In this document: positions 25,327-34,400 of the stretch, one piece after another | Layout of the letters: the number at the start of each line of letters is the position of its first letter | How positions within the stretch are numbered: the first letter of the stretch is position 1 | Origin: Sulfurospirillum tamanense | Lineage (GTDB): Bacteria > Campylobacterota > Campylobacteria > Campylobacterales > Campylobacteraceae | Length of the DNA stretch: 60,705 bases | Direction: 5' to 3' | Assembly (NCBI RefSeq): GCF_016937535.1 | Contig: NZ_JAFHKK010000014.1 | Coordinates: forward strand, 1 to 60,705 | The notes under the pieces: model-generated | What the model was told of the DNA's origin: nothing | The model's input: only the letters and a program-made list of their open reading frames with translations | Databases searched by the model: none | Program-made: the position numbers and the translations under genes

Positions 25327-26496
25327 ATGCTTTCACAACGTATTCAGGTGTTATCCGAGTCACTCACAATGGCCATCACAGCACAAGCGCGTGAGTTAAA
25401 AGCTGCAGGTGAAGATGTGCTTAGCTTTTCAGCCGGCGAGCCTGATTTTGACACACCTAAAGTGTGCCAAGAAGCAGTGATAAAGGCGGTTCAAAGCGGT
25501 TTTTCCAAATACACAGCAGTCCCTGGAGCTCCTGAGGTGCTTGAAGCGGTGTGTGTAAAATTAAAGCGTGATCATGGGCTTGAGTATAAACCCAACCAAA
25601 TTATCACCAATGTTGGCGCAAAGCACTCTTTGTTTAACCTTTTTCAGGCTATTTTGAATGAAGGCGATGAAGTTATCATTCCTGCTCCTTACTGGGTAAC
25701 GTACCCCGAGATTGTTCTTTACAGTGGTGGTAAGCCTGTAGTTTTAGACACCGATGAAAAAAGCGGTTTTAAAATCACACCCGCTCAACTTCAAGCAGCT
25801 ATCACGCCAAAAACCAAGGCACTCATTTTAAACACCCCCTCTAATCCCACAGGTGCTGTCTATTCACGTAGTGAAATCGAAGCCCTTGGCGAAGTGCTAA
25901 AAGGGACTGACATTTTGGTTGCTTCGGATGAAATGTATGAAAAATTAGTGTTTGGAAAGCCCTTTACGGCGGTTGCCTCTGTGAGCCAAGATTTGTTTGA
26001 GCGTACAGTAACTATCAATGGCCTTAGCAAGTGTGCGGCTATGCCAGGATGGCGTTTTGGCTACATGGCAAGCCCCATTAAAGCCCTTAATGACGCCATA
26101 AAAAATCTTCAAAGCCAAAGCACTTCCAATATCTGTTCATTGGTACAAAAAGCAGCTATTCCTGCACTTTTGGGCCAAGCAGATGATGAAATAGCGATCA
26201 TGAAAGCTGCTTTTGAAAAGCGACGCAATATGGCAGTGGCACTTTTCAATGCCATTCCTGGTCTTTCTGTCGTCTCTCCAGATGGTGCATTTTATTTGTA
26301 TATTAACACCAAAGAAATTGAACCCGACTCCATGAAGTTTTGCAAGGAGTTATTAGCTGAAGCAAAAGTAGCTACGGTGCCTGGAGCTGGATTTGGTTGT
26401 GATGGGTATTTTCGTTTTTCGTTCGCGACTGATGAAGTGAGCATCGAAAAAGGGATTGCAAGAATTGCGACTTTTGTAAGAAATTATAAAAAATAA
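25327..26496 (+). CDS. aspC: Aspartate aminotransferase (class I/II, PLP)
   Basis: 389 residues. It has the fold-I aminotransferase motifs SAGEPDFDTP, PYWVTYPEI, LNTPSNPTGAVYS, SDEMYEKLVF, the PLP-Lys motif INGLSKCAAMPGWRFGY and the carboxylate-binding Arg in YFRFSFA. This is the subgroup Ib type used as aspartate transaminase, equivalent to aspB of Campylobacter, where it also follows cysE. It interconverts aspartate/2-oxoglutarate and oxaloacetate/glutamate. It has its own promoter and ends in a strong hairpin terminator. Confidence 0.93.
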   Translation: MLSQRIQVLSESLTMAITAQARELKAAGEDVLSFSAGEPDFDTPKVCQEAVIKAVQSGFSKYTAVPGAPEVLEAVCVKLKRDHGLEYKPNQIITNVGAKHSLFNLFQAILNEGDEVIIPAPYWVTYPEIVLYSGGKPVVLDTDEKSGFKITPAQLQAAITPKTKALILNTPSNPTGAVYSRSEIEALGEVLKGTDILVASDEMYEKLVFGKPFTAVASVSQDLFERTVTINGLSKCAAMPGWRFGYMASPIKALNDAIKNLQSQSTSNICSLVQKAAIPALLGQADDEIAIMKAAFEKRRNMAVALFNAIPGLSVVSPDGAFYLYINTKEIEPDSMKFCKELLAEAKVATVPGAGFGCDGYFRFSFATDEVSIEKGIARIATFVRNYKK

Positions 26497-26502
26497 ACTT
26501 TC

Positions 26503-26525
26503 AGAGCAGGGAAAATCCCTGCTCT
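26503..26525. terminator. Bidirectional hairpin terminator
   Basis: Perfect 9-bp stem AGAGCAGGG / CCCTGCTCT around the loop AAAAT, placed between the converging aminotransferase gene and the 78-residue gene at 26536. The downstream run is modestly T-rich on the plus strand. Confidence 0.8.
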
Positions 26526-26535
26526 TTGTGTGCAC

Positions 26536-26772
26536 TTACGCGTTAAATCTTGTCTTTGCATCTTCAAGTGCGTCAATAAGCTCTTGAAGGTTTTCGTAAG
26601 GAATGTGTGCTTTCCAGTCAGGTTCTTCGGTGTTGCCTTTAAGGGAAATACCAATGCTCACCACAGGGTGTGAATCAGTGCCATAAGGCTCTTCAAGGTG
26701 TGAAATAGAAACCGAACCTTTACGTGTTCCTGCTAATGCAAATGATGTTAGTACTGTATTTTTTCCGCTCAT
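26536..26772 (-). CDS. Small conserved hypothetical protein next to lpxD
   Basis: 78 residues, no signal peptide, no membrane segment, no Cys. It contains [36 protein letters not shown] (quoted only for its alternating beta pattern; ends TSFALAGT and SIGISL) followed by an amphipathic helix [17 protein letters not shown]. This looks like a small alpha/beta fold of unknown function. It is translationally coupled to lpxD by an ATGA overlap and is the last gene of the ilvB-ilvH-lpxD operon. I do not recognise the family. Confidence 0.75.
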   Translation of the reverse strand: MSGKNTVLTSFALAGTRKGSVSISHLEEPYGTDSHPVVSIGISLKGNTEEPDWKAHIPYENLQELIDALEDAKTRFNA

Positions 26773-27734
26773 TTATTCTCCTTGTTGGTGTTAAAAAATT
26801 TTGAAATTTTGGCTTGAAGTTTAAGCCAATCTTTTTGCAAGACAAGGGGGAATCCTCCATAAGTTTTTCCGCCCTCTAAAGACTTTGTAACCCCACCACG
26901 TGCGGCGATAGTCGCAAAATCACCTATTTTCAGATGTCCAGAAGTGGCGCTTTGCCCTCCCATAATGACATTTCTTCCTAGTGTTGTTGAGCCAGAGATG
27001 CCTGTTTGAGAAACAATGATACACCCTTCTCCTAATTCGCAGTTGTGAGCAATCTGTACCAAATTATCAATTTTGGTACCACGCTTAATGCGTGTTGTTC
27101 CAAAAACAGCACGGTCTACCGTGGTGCATGCGCCAATTTCTACATCGTCTTCTAGCACAACAGTGCCCGTATGGTAAATTTTGATATGCTCACCCTGTGC
27201 TGTATGAGCATAGCCAAAACCATCAGCACCAATCACAGCATTGGCTAAAATATGGCACCGTTTTCCAAGTTGTGAGCCACTATAAATAACAGCATTAGGA
27301 TGAATAATTGACCCTTCGCCTATATATGCATTATCTCCAATGTATGCGCCTGCCATGATAGTAACATCCGCTTCAATCACGGCACCTTTCCCTATATAAA
27401 CATGAGGGAAGATTTGCGCACAAGGGTCCACGCGAGCAGGCTCTCCTGTGGTGGACGCCAAGGGGGTGGCAAAATACGCACTAGCATAAGCCATGCTCAA
27501 ATGTGGTGTTGGTGTAACAAGCGCACTACAGCCCCCAGGAAGCGCATTAGTGTGCTCTTTACTTATAAGCACAGCCCCTGCTTTGGTGCTTTTGAGCACA
27601 TCAAGGTAGCGGCTGTGGTCAAGATAGCTTAATTCGTCTTCGAGGGCATTAGCCAAAGTGTTAAGGCGAGATATTTCTTTGTCTTTGCCCAAAAATTCCA
27701 AAGAGAGCAAAGAAGCAAGAGTGGAAAGCTTCAT
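26769..27734 (-). CDS. lpxD: UDP-3-O-acylglucosamine N-acyltransferase
   Basis: 321 residues. It adds the second acyl chain in lipid A synthesis. The N-terminal ~95 residues form the uridine-binding domain. The rest is a left-handed beta helix of hexapeptide repeats with [13 protein letters not shown] (catalytic His region) and [27 protein letters not shown]. The gene overlaps ilvH by ATGA, as in the Campylobacter ilv-lpxD arrangement. Confidence 0.95.
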   Translation of the reverse strand: MKLSTLASLLSLEFLGKDKEISRLNTLANALEDELSYLDHSRYLDVLKSTKAGAVLISKEHTNALPGGCSALVTPTPHLSMAYASAYFATPLASTTGEPARVDPCAQIFPHVYIGKGAVIEADVTIMAGAYIGDNAYIGEGSIIHPNAVIYSGSQLGKRCHILANAVIGADGFGYAHTAQGEHIKIYHTGTVVLEDDVEIGACTTVDRAVFGTTRIKRGTKIDNLVQIAHNCELGEGCIIVSQTGISGSTTLGRNVIMGGQSATSGHLKIGDFATIAARGGVTKSLEGGKTYGGFPLVLQKDWLKLQAKISKFFNTNKENK

Positions 27735-28207
27735 TGCACATCCAAGGCGACAGAGCCACCCCGTACAATTTCAATAGGGTTGTATTTTTTAATGGCTTTT
27801 AAAAAGTTGTTCACCCTGTTGGGGTCATCCGCAACCATTGCCACAATAAAGTCCTCACCACTGCTGGCAATGGTGCCGTTGTAGGCTTTAAGCATCGCAT
27901 CAAGGCCGTCAAATTTTTCACTTAAAGGAATTTTTACAAGGGCCATCTCTTTTTCTACGAATTCGCCCGATTCGATAACCTTATAAGTAGGAATTAGCTT
28001 ATGTAGTTGTTTTACGATTTGCTCAAGCACTTTGGCATTTCCTGAGGTGACAATGGTAAGGCGCGAAAGATTAGTGTTTGGAATCGGTGCAACAGTGAGT
28101 GAATCAATGTTGTACCCTCGTCCTGCAAATAATCCTGAAATGCGCGATAAAACCCCGTGTTCATTTAGTACGATTACTGAAATTACGCGTCGTGTTTCCA
28201 TTATCAA
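27731..28207 (-). CDS. ilvH: Acetolactate synthase small (regulatory) subunit
   Basis: 158 residues. An N-terminal ACT domain ([32 protein letters not shown], quoted by its ends [11 protein letters not shown] and GYNIDSLTV) binds valine for feedback control. A C-terminal ~80-residue domain activates the catalytic subunit. It is coupled to ilvB by ATGA and to lpxD by ATGA. Confidence 0.96.
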   Translation of the reverse strand: MIMETRRVISVIVLNEHGVLSRISGLFAGRGYNIDSLTVAPIPNTNLSRLTIVTSGNAKVLEQIVKQLHKLIPTYKVIESGEFVEKEMALVKIPLSEKFDGLDAMLKAYNGTIASSGEDFIVAMVADDPNRVNNFLKAIKKYNPIEIVRGGSVALDVQ

Positions 28208-29898
28208 TCCTTATACTCAAGCATCATGTTGTACAGTGTTCCGCCCGATGGAACCATAGGAAGAACGTTTTCTAGGCGGTTAACTTTCACGTCAATCATT
28301 GCCACAGTTTTGCTCGCAATAGCTTCTTCTAGTGCTTTGTCGAACTCTTCTTTAGTTTCTACGCGTCGTCCAAAACCCCCAAAAGCCTCCACTAATTTGA
28401 CAAAATCAGGTTGCATTTGTAGGTCGGTTGAGGAGTAGCGTTTGTCATAAAAGAAGGTTTGCCACTGGCGCACCATGCCTAAAAAGTTGTTATTTAGGAT
28501 GATGTTAATCACGGGAATTTTATTTTCAACTGCCGTCATGAGCTCTTGAATGTTCATTAAAATAGACCCATCGCCCGTGATGTTGATGGAGATTTGCTCT
28601 TTTTGCGCCCATTTGGCGCCCATGGCCGCTGGCATTCCAAAGCCCATGGTGCCAAGCCCCCCGCTGGTTACCCATTGGCGCGGATAAGTAAAAGGGTAAA
28701 ATTGCGCCGCCCACATTTGGTGTTGGCCTACATCCGTTGAAATGACAGCCTTGTCGCCCAAGAGTTCTCCCACACGCTGAATCGCCCATTGGGGCTTGAT
28801 AACTTCATTGGAATCTTCGTACCCTAAAGGGTGAATTTCGTTATAACGGGCAAGCAAATCACGCCAGTTTTGGTATTTTTCGGATTTGATTTCTTCTTTG
28901 GCGCGTGGAAGCATCGCTTCAAGCACGTTTTTCATGTCCCCTACAATAGGATAATCCACATCCACAAGTTTTCCAATGGAGCTAGGGTCAATGTCTACAT
29001 GTATAATTTTGGCGTGCTTGGCAAATTCGCTGAGCTTGCCTGTGACGCGGTCATCAAACCGTGGCCCAAAAGCAATCATCAAATCCGCTTCGCTCATGCC
29101 CATGTTGGCCGCATAAGAACCGTGCATGCCAAGCATTCCTAAAAGTAACGGGTCATCGTAGCGCAAGGCGCCTCTTGCCATCAAGGTTTCAACGGCAGGA
29201 ATACCCGTGACTTTGGCAAATTCACGCACTAGTTCCGAAGCGCCTGCGCTAATGATGCCACCACCCAAATAAAGAATGGGGCGCTTGGCTGCTGCGATAG
29301 CCTCAACCGCTTTTTTGATTTGCCGTACGTTGCCTTTGTAAGTAGGCTTGTAGGTTTGCATGGCAATTTCTTGTGGGTACTCAAAGGTGCCAAGTTGCGC
29401 CGTGACGTCTTTAGGAAGGTCAACATGCACGGGGCCTGGTCTGCCTGTGCGCGCGATGTAAAAGGCTTCTTTAAGGATGCGCGGGAGTTCGCTGACGTGG
29501 CGCACGAGGTAGTTGTGTTTGACACAAGGACGTGAAATACCCACGGCGTCAATCTCTTGAAACGCATCGGTGCCAATCATTGTAATGGGTACTTGGCCGC
29601 TAATGATAACCATAGGAATGGAGTCCATGTACGCCGTGGCAATGCCTGTGACGGCATTGGTAAAGCCAGGCCCGCTGGTGACAAAGGCCACCCCGACGTT
29701 TCCGCTTGCCCGTGCGTATCCATCGGCTGCGTGTACCGCAGCTTGTTCGTGTCGGCTAAGAATGTGTGTGAAGTATTTTTGTTTGTAGACTTCATCATAC
29801 ACGTTCATGATTGCTCCGCCGGGGTATCCAAACACCACTTCAACGTTTTCGTTGCGCAGTGCTTCAATTACCATTTGTGAACCGGTCATTTCCATCAT
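28204..29898 (-). CDS. ilvB: Acetolactate synthase large (catalytic) subunit
   Basis: About 564 residues from the ATG at 29898, chosen because AAGGAG lies just before it; a longer in-frame start at 29922 has no such site. It is a ThDP-, FAD- and magnesium-dependent enzyme of branched-chain amino-acid synthesis. The catalytic Glu region is GYPGGAIMNVYDE...LSRHEQAAVHAADGYARASG (quoted by its ends). The ThDP/Mg motif is GDGSILMNIQELMTA ending in NIILNNN, and FAD-domain sequence GPRFDDRVTGK is present. Confidence 0.96.
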   Translation of the reverse strand: MMEMTGSQMVIEALRNENVEVVFGYPGGAIMNVYDEVYKQKYFTHILSRHEQAAVHAADGYARASGNVGVAFVTSGPGFTNAVTGIATAYMDSIPMVIISGQVPITMIGTDAFQEIDAVGISRPCVKHNYLVRHVSELPRILKEAFYIARTGRPGPVHVDLPKDVTAQLGTFEYPQEIAMQTYKPTYKGNVRQIKKAVEAIAAAKRPILYLGGGIISAGASELVREFAKVTGIPAVETLMARGALRYDDPLLLGMLGMHGSYAANMGMSEADLMIAFGPRFDDRVTGKLSEFAKHAKIIHVDIDPSSIGKLVDVDYPIVGDMKNVLEAMLPRAKEEIKSEKYQNWRDLLARYNEIHPLGYEDSNEVIKPQWAIQRVGELLGDKAVISTDVGQHQMWAAQFYPFTYPRQWVTSGGLGTMGFGMPAAMGAKWAQKEQISINITGDGSILMNIQELMTAVENKIPVINIILNNNFLGMVRQWQTFFYDKRYSSTDLQMQPDFVKLVEAFGGFGRRVETKEEFDKALEEAIASKTVAMIDVKVNRLENVLPMVPSGGTLYNMMLEYKD

Positions 29899-29961
29899 GT
29901 TCTCCTTAAAAATTGCCCTCACCTGCCCTTTATATGTGTGTAGATAGGTAAAAAGTGCGTC

Positions 29962-29967
29962 ATTATA
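29962..29967 (-). promoter_or_regulatory. -10 box of the ilvBH-lpxD operon
   Basis: TATAAT on the minus strand in GTTATAATGACG, about 65 bases before the ilvB ATG. The ~55-base leader shows no obvious leader peptide rich in branched-chain codons. Confidence 0.6.
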
Positions 29968-29994
29968 ACAAAAGTAGATTAAATCAGCCTCACG

Positions 29995-30888
29995 TTAGTG
30001 ACTTTCTTGCAACCCATGGCAAAGTGCTATGGCTACGCCTTCGCGAAGCCCATCGTCCACTACTGTCATCTCCTTAAACCCTAAGGTTTGCATGAGCGCT
30101 GTGATAATGTTAATTCCTGTAACAATCAAATCGCCTCGTCGTACGCCTACCCACTGTTCACGCTCTTTTTCTTCTAGTGCCAAAAGGCGCTTTAGCGCTT
30201 CTTTGTATTCTTTACATGTAAGGGTTGTTCCTGTGATTTTTTCGTGTTGGTAATCGGCGTATCGCATGCCTTGCAAAAAGGCACTGACGGTTGTTGGCGT
30301 GCCTGCTGTGGCAACGAGTAGCGAGGCTTTTGGCCACGGTTGTGTTGTGTGCGCTATCTCTTTTAGGGCGCTTTCTAGGGCACCAGAGTCGCCCTCAGTG
30401 AGGGTGACAATACCCAAAGGAAAACTGTGGGAAAAGGTTTGGGTTTGGGTTTTACATGTAAGCTCTAGCGACCCACCACCCAAATCCATGAGCCAAAAAG
30501 GCAGTGCTGTTTGCCCTAGGCGTGTTAATGCAGTTTGGACGCCTAAAAGTGTTAACGCAGCTTCATCGGCCCCGTCGATAACTTCAAACGTAAGGCCTGT
30601 GCGCGCATGGATGCTTTGAAGTACTGCTGTAGCGTTGCTAGCGCGCCTTAGGGCTTCGGTGCTCACACAGCGTACGGGCAGGGTTTTAAAATCAAACAGC
30701 AACGCGGCTTCATCTAACGCTTCAAGGATGCGGTTTTGGGCATTTTCACCGATGTAGCCGTTGTGGTGCAACCCCTCAGCCGTACGCACAATGCGCTCAA
30801 AGGTTTTAATGCGCGTACCGCTTTTGCAAGAGCGTTGCACCACGCGCAAGGTATTCGAGCCTAAATCACACGCAATAACCTCGTCCAT
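29995..30888 (-). CDS. Ppx/GppA-family exopolyphosphatase or pppGpp phosphatase
   Basis: 297 residues from the ATG at 30888, which has AAGGAG upstream and opens with the family motif IACDLGSNTLR; an upstream in-frame codon adds 38 unlikely residues. The actin-like ATPase fold carries the second phosphate-binding motif LMDLGGGSLEL and ATAGTPTTV. It lacks the C-terminal HD-like extension of E. coli Ppx, as is normal for the short form in this group. Substrate (polyphosphate or pppGpp) cannot be decided. Two perfect palindromes (30212, 30452) are read as LTCK. The gene diverges from pdxJ, as in Campylobacter. Confidence 0.88.
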   Translation of the reverse strand: MDEVIACDLGSNTLRVVQRSCKSGTRIKTFERIVRTAEGLHHNGYIGENAQNRILEALDEAALLFDFKTLPVRCVSTEALRRASNATAVLQSIHARTGLTFEVIDGADEAALTLLGVQTALTRLGQTALPFWLMDLGGGSLELTCKTQTQTFSHSFPLGIVTLTEGDSGALESALKEIAHTTQPWPKASLLVATAGTPTTVSAFLQGMRYADYQHEKITGTTLTCKEYKEALKRLLALEEKEREQWVGVRRGDLIVTGINIITALMQTLGFKEMTVVDDGLREGVAIALCHGLQESH

Positions 30889-30918
30889 AACACTCCTTTT
30901 GAAGGGTTCAAGTTTTGC

Positions 30919-30924
30919 TATAAT
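30919..30924 (+). promoter_or_regulatory. -10 box of pdxJ-pdxA
   Basis: TATAAT in TTTTGCTATAATACTCC, 30 bases before the pdxJ ATG at 30954. It lies in the 65-bp divergent gap shared with the Ppx/GppA gene. Confidence 0.65.
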
Positions 30925-30953
30925 ACTCCAAATTTCTCCCCAAAGGCAACCCC

Positions 30954-31733
30954 ATGCTCCTCGGCGTAAATATCGACCACATCGCCGTTTTGCGCGAAGC
31001 AAGACGCATTAATGACCCCGACCCTCTCGACGCTCTTGGCATCGTAAAGCGCGCAGGGGCGGATCAAGTCACCATCCATTTGCGCGAAGACAGGCGACAC
31101 ATTCATGATGAAGATGCCAAACGCATTGTGGCCCTTTCGCCCTTGCCTGTGAACCTTGAATGCGCTATGGCGCCTGAGATGTTAAAGATTGCGACCACGC
31201 TTTTGCCCCATCGCGTGACCTTGGTGCCTGAAAAACGCGAAGAGGTGACCACGGAGGGGGGCTTGGATGTTGAGGGGTATTTTGATGGGCTTAAAGAGGC
31301 GGTAAAGCTGCTACAAACCCACGGGATTGAAGTGTCACTGTTTATCGACCCAACGCCTGAAGCCGTAAGACTTTCCCAAGCCTTACATGTAGAGTGGGTA
31401 GAGCTCCACACTGGGGCGTATGCTAACCTTTATGCCATGCTTTATGGAAATTTGGCCAATTCTCATCACAGCATTAAAGCACTTGAACTTCCCCGCTCAG
31501 AGCTAAAAAACAATCTTCTAACAAGCCTAAAAGCGCTGGAAGAAGCCGCAAAATTGGGTACATCTTTGGGATTAAGGGTTGCTGCTGGACACGGGCTTAA
31601 TTACCAAAACGTGGAAACGATTGCGCGCATGAGGGCCATCGAAGAGCTAAACATTGGCCAAAGTGTCATCGCTCGCTCGGTTTTTACGGGCCTTGAAGAG
31701 GCGATTGTGCGCATGCGCGAGTTGGTGCGATGA
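30954..31733 (+). CDS. pdxJ: Pyridoxine 5'-phosphate synthase
   Basis: 259 residues. It condenses 3-amino-2-oxopropyl phosphate with deoxyxylulose 5-phosphate, the last step of the DXP-dependent vitamin B6 pathway. The motifs LGVNIDHIAVLREARR, TIHLREDRRHI, FIDPTPEAV, ELHTGAYA and AGHGLNYQNV are all present. It overlaps pdxA by ATGA. A near-palindrome at 31382 is read as ALHVEWV. Confidence 0.97.
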   Translation: MLLGVNIDHIAVLREARRINDPDPLDALGIVKRAGADQVTIHLREDRRHIHDEDAKRIVALSPLPVNLECAMAPEMLKIATTLLPHRVTLVPEKREEVTTEGGLDVEGYFDGLKEAVKLLQTHGIEVSLFIDPTPEAVRLSQALHVEWVELHTGAYANLYAMLYGNLANSHHSIKALELPRSELKNNLLTSLKALEEAAKLGTSLGLRVAAGHGLNYQNVETIARMRAIEELNIGQSVIARSVFTGLEEAIVRMRELVR

Positions 31734-32659
31734 AGCTAGCCATTAGTCTTGGGGATTTAAATGGCATTGGTCTTGAGATTGCGTTGCGCTCCCATGAGGA
31801 GATTGCGCAATGGTGCGAGCCGGTGTATTGCATTGACCCGACGATGCTTGCGTGGGGTGCGGCGCTGTTAGGCTTAGATGTCCCCGAAAGCTTGCAAACA
31901 TGCCCGTGTGGCGATGTGTTTGACATTACTCCAGGGCGTGCCACAAAAGCTTCAGGTAAGGCCTCTTACGCATCCTTCCTAAAAGCACTCTCTTTGGTGC
32001 AAGAAAATAAAGCTGACGCGTTGGTGACCTTGCCTATTCATAAGGAAGCATGGCACAAAGCAGGAATGCTTTACAAGGGACACACTGACGCTCTGGCAGG
32101 ACTCTTGAAAGAAGATGCCATGATGATGTTAGGGTGTGAAACGCTTTTTGTGGGCCTTTTTACCCACCATATTCCTTTGAAAAACGTTGCTAAACAGATT
32201 AAGAAAAAACCATTAATAGGCTTTTTAATACGCTTTTGGGAAGCCTTACATGTAAAGCCTATTGGGGTGCTAGGGCTTAACCCCCACGCGGGCGATGGCG
32301 GGGTGATTGGGAAGGAAGAGCGTGTCATTGCCAAGGCGATTGCAGCAGCCAATAAGGCTATCGGGGAAGAGGTATTTATGGGGCCATTGGTGCCTGATGC
32401 GGCCTTTACGCCCCAGAAACTAGCGCAGTTTTCCCATCTGGTGTGTTTGTACCATGACCAAGGATTAACGCCTCTTAAGGCCCTCTTTTTTGAAGAGAGT
32501 ATTAATGTTTCTCTGGGGCTTAGTGTGGTGCGCACTTCGGTGGACCATGGCACGGCGTATGATATTGCTTACAAAGGTATGAATCCTTCGTGTAAAAGCT
32601 TTCTTAATGCTACAAAAAGCGCCATAACACTTGCCGAAAAAAGGCGAAATTTTACCTAA
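31730..32659 (+). CDS. pdxA: 4-hydroxythreonine-4-phosphate dehydrogenase
   Basis: 309 residues. It is an NAD-dependent oxidation that supplies the amino-ketone used by PdxJ. The motifs LGDLNGIGLEIA, the metal-binding HxGHTDAL-like YKGHTDALAG, LGLNPHAGDGG and YHDQGLTPLKAL are present, followed by VRTSVDHGTAYDIA. Coupled to pdxJ, so the two last B6 steps are made together. A perfect palindrome at 32246 is read as ALHVKPIG. Confidence 0.96.
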   Translation: MKLAISLGDLNGIGLEIALRSHEEIAQWCEPVYCIDPTMLAWGAALLGLDVPESLQTCPCGDVFDITPGRATKASGKASYASFLKALSLVQENKADALVTLPIHKEAWHKAGMLYKGHTDALAGLLKEDAMMMLGCETLFVGLFTHHIPLKNVAKQIKKKPLIGFLIRFWEALHVKPIGVLGLNPHAGDGGVIGKEERVIAKAIAAANKAIGEEVFMGPLVPDAAFTPQKLAQFSHLVCLYHDQGLTPLKALFFEESINVSLGLSVVRTSVDHGTAYDIAYKGMNPSCKSFLNATKSAITLAEKRRNFT

Positions 32660-32704
32660 ATTTTATTACGAAACGGCTACAGTTCTTTCTTAGTAAAATT
32701 TTGG

Positions 32705-32734
32705 GATAATGCCTCCTTAGAAAACTCCTCTAAG
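32705..32734 (+). promoter_or_regulatory. -10 box and leader hairpin of the phosphate transporter gene
   Basis: GATAAT (32705-32710) is followed by a perfect 7-bp stem CCTTAGA / TCTAAGG around a 7-base loop. The right arm contains the AAGG ribosome-binding site for the ATG at 32742, so a closed hairpin would mask it. Confidence 0.5.
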
Positions 32735-32741
32735 GATGTGC

Positions 32742-34292
32742 ATGTCGCGCGATAACTTTCTGGCTTTTACTCTCTTTACTGTTTCTACCATCGGCTTTTT
32801 TGTTTGGGGGTATGATTATATCCCATCTCACCATTTTCTTCTTTTTACCATCGCTACTCTTTTTGGCTTGTTTATGGCCTTTAACATTGGCGGTAACGAC
32901 GTAGCCAACTCTTTTGGCACAAGTGTGGGTGCAAAGACGATTACCCTTAAACAAGCCCTTATTATTGCAGCTATTTTTGAGCTGAGTGGGGCGATTTTTG
33001 CAGGCGGTGAAGTTACTAAGACTATTCGCCAAGGCATTGTTCAAATGCCTACATCCGAATTTGACCCCTTGCTGTTTGTGGCAGTGATGCTCGCCGCACT
33101 TTTGAGTGCTGGGCTATGGCTTTTGATTGCCTCAAAAAGAGGATTGCCAGTTTCCACTACCCACTCCATTGTAGGCGGGATTGTAGGCGGGAGTATCGCC
33201 CTTGGCTATGTGGTCACAGGAGGTGAGAGCTCTTTTTCTATGGTGAGTTGGGGCAAGATTGGTCAGATTGCCATAAGCTGGGTGGTTTCTCCTGTGCTTG
33301 GGGGGATTTTGTCTTATATTGTTTACCACTACATCAAAAAAAAGATTCTCACGCCCACAGAAAAAGCAGTGGACGTGTTAAAGCGCATGAAAAAAAGTCG
33401 CAAAATCTACAAAGAAAAATACGCCAATGCCCTTGGACTTAAAAGCGACGAAGAACAAATCGAAGCATTGCGTCATTTGGTTATGCAGGATGATGAGGAT
33501 CAAAACGGTAATTTGGGCACTGAAACGGATTTTCAAAAACGCATTAAGGCGATGAAAAAACGGGAAAAACAGGTAGATACCTTTGGAGCATTGCGTCGGA
33601 ATATCCCTTTTGTTGGTGCACTTGCTGCGGTTTCTGTTTCTTCAATGTTGTTGTTTAAAGGGTTAAAAAACCTTAAGATGGAGATCAGTACCATTGAGAC
33701 CGTTTGGATTATTTTCCTCATAGGCACAGCGGCGTATTTAGTCAGCCTTGCCATTGTGAACATTATGGCCAAGAACGATGCCCACAAAAGTGCGACGCGC
33801 ATTTTTGCATGGCTTCAGATTTTTACCGCTTCGGCGTTTGCTTTTAGCCATGGGGCCAATGACATCGCCAATGCCATTGGGCCATTTGCGGCGGTCTTGG
33901 ATGTGCTTAAAACCGGAGCCATTAACGCTAGCGCTCCTGTGCCGCTTATCGCTATGGCTGTCTTTGGTGTGTCGCTCATTGTGGGGCTTTGGTTTTTGGG
34001 TAAGGAGGTCATCACCACTGTTGGGTCACGCCTTGCAGAGATTTTGCCCGTAACGGGCTTTTCTGCAGAACTTGCGGCAAGTTTGGTGATTTTGCTTGCA
34101 ACAGCCTTTGGGATTCCTGTTTCTTCTACTCATATTCTCATCGGTGCGGTGCTTGGCATTGGGGTTCTTAACAAAGATGCCAACTGGAAGCTCATGCGTC
34201 CCATCGCTCTAGCGTGGGTTATTACTTTGCCTGTTGCGGGCTTTTCTTCTGCCTTCTTCTTTTTTGTACTTAAAGCAGCTATGGGGCTTTAA
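32742..34292 (+). CDS. pit: PiT-family inorganic phosphate transporter
   Basis: About 516 residues with ~11 membrane segments in two homologous halves, each with the PHO4 signature: GGNDVANSFGTSVGA and HGANDIANAIGP. The halves are split by a charged cytoplasmic loop (~residues 195-285). It is a low-affinity phosphate:cation (or metal-phosphate) symporter of the inner membrane. The second ATG (32742) is preferred over one at 32736 because its spacing from TAAGGA is better. It has its own promoter. Confidence 0.93.
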   Translation: MSRDNFLAFTLFTVSTIGFFVWGYDYIPSHHFLLFTIATLFGLFMAFNIGGNDVANSFGTSVGAKTITLKQALIIAAIFELSGAIFAGGEVTKTIRQGIVQMPTSEFDPLLFVAVMLAALLSAGLWLLIASKRGLPVSTTHSIVGGIVGGSIALGYVVTGGESSFSMVSWGKIGQIAISWVVSPVLGGILSYIVYHYIKKKILTPTEKAVDVLKRMKKSRKIYKEKYANALGLKSDEEQIEALRHLVMQDDEDQNGNLGTETDFQKRIKAMKKREKQVDTFGALRRNIPFVGALAAVSVSSMLLFKGLKNLKMEISTIETVWIIFLIGTAAYLVSLAIVNIMAKNDAHKSATRIFAWLQIFTASAFAFSHGANDIANAIGPFAAVLDVLKTGAINASAPVPLIAMAVFGVSLIVGLWFLGKEVITTVGSRLAEILPVTGFSAELAASLVILLATAFGIPVSSTHILIGAVLGIGVLNKDANWKLMRPIALAWVITLPVAGFSSAFFFFVLKAAMGL

Positions 34293-34296
34293 TGCT

Positions 34297-34332
34297 TTAC
34301 ATGTAAAGGGTTTAAAGGCCCTTTACATGTAA
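34297..34332. repeat. Paired palindromes forming a 14-bp inverted repeat
   Basis: TTACATGTAAAGGG (34297-34310) and its exact reverse complement CCCTTTACATGTAA (34319-34332) flank the 8-base loop TTTAAAGG, between the phosphate transporter and rhlE. Each arm carries a whole TTACATGTAA, so the site can be read either as two palindromic operators or as one hairpin. It lacks a long T tail. Confidence 0.8.
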
Positions 34333-34400
34333 CCCTAGGACTTTTTAACCCAAGACTTGCTACACTTCCTTTCTACTTTTAAACTTTACAAGGAATTTTA

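Noticed and set aside
34297-34332. Paired palindrome as a plain rho-independent terminator
   Set aside because: There is no T run after either arm, and each arm is itself the dispersed palindrome; a terminator is not excluded but is not the simplest reading.
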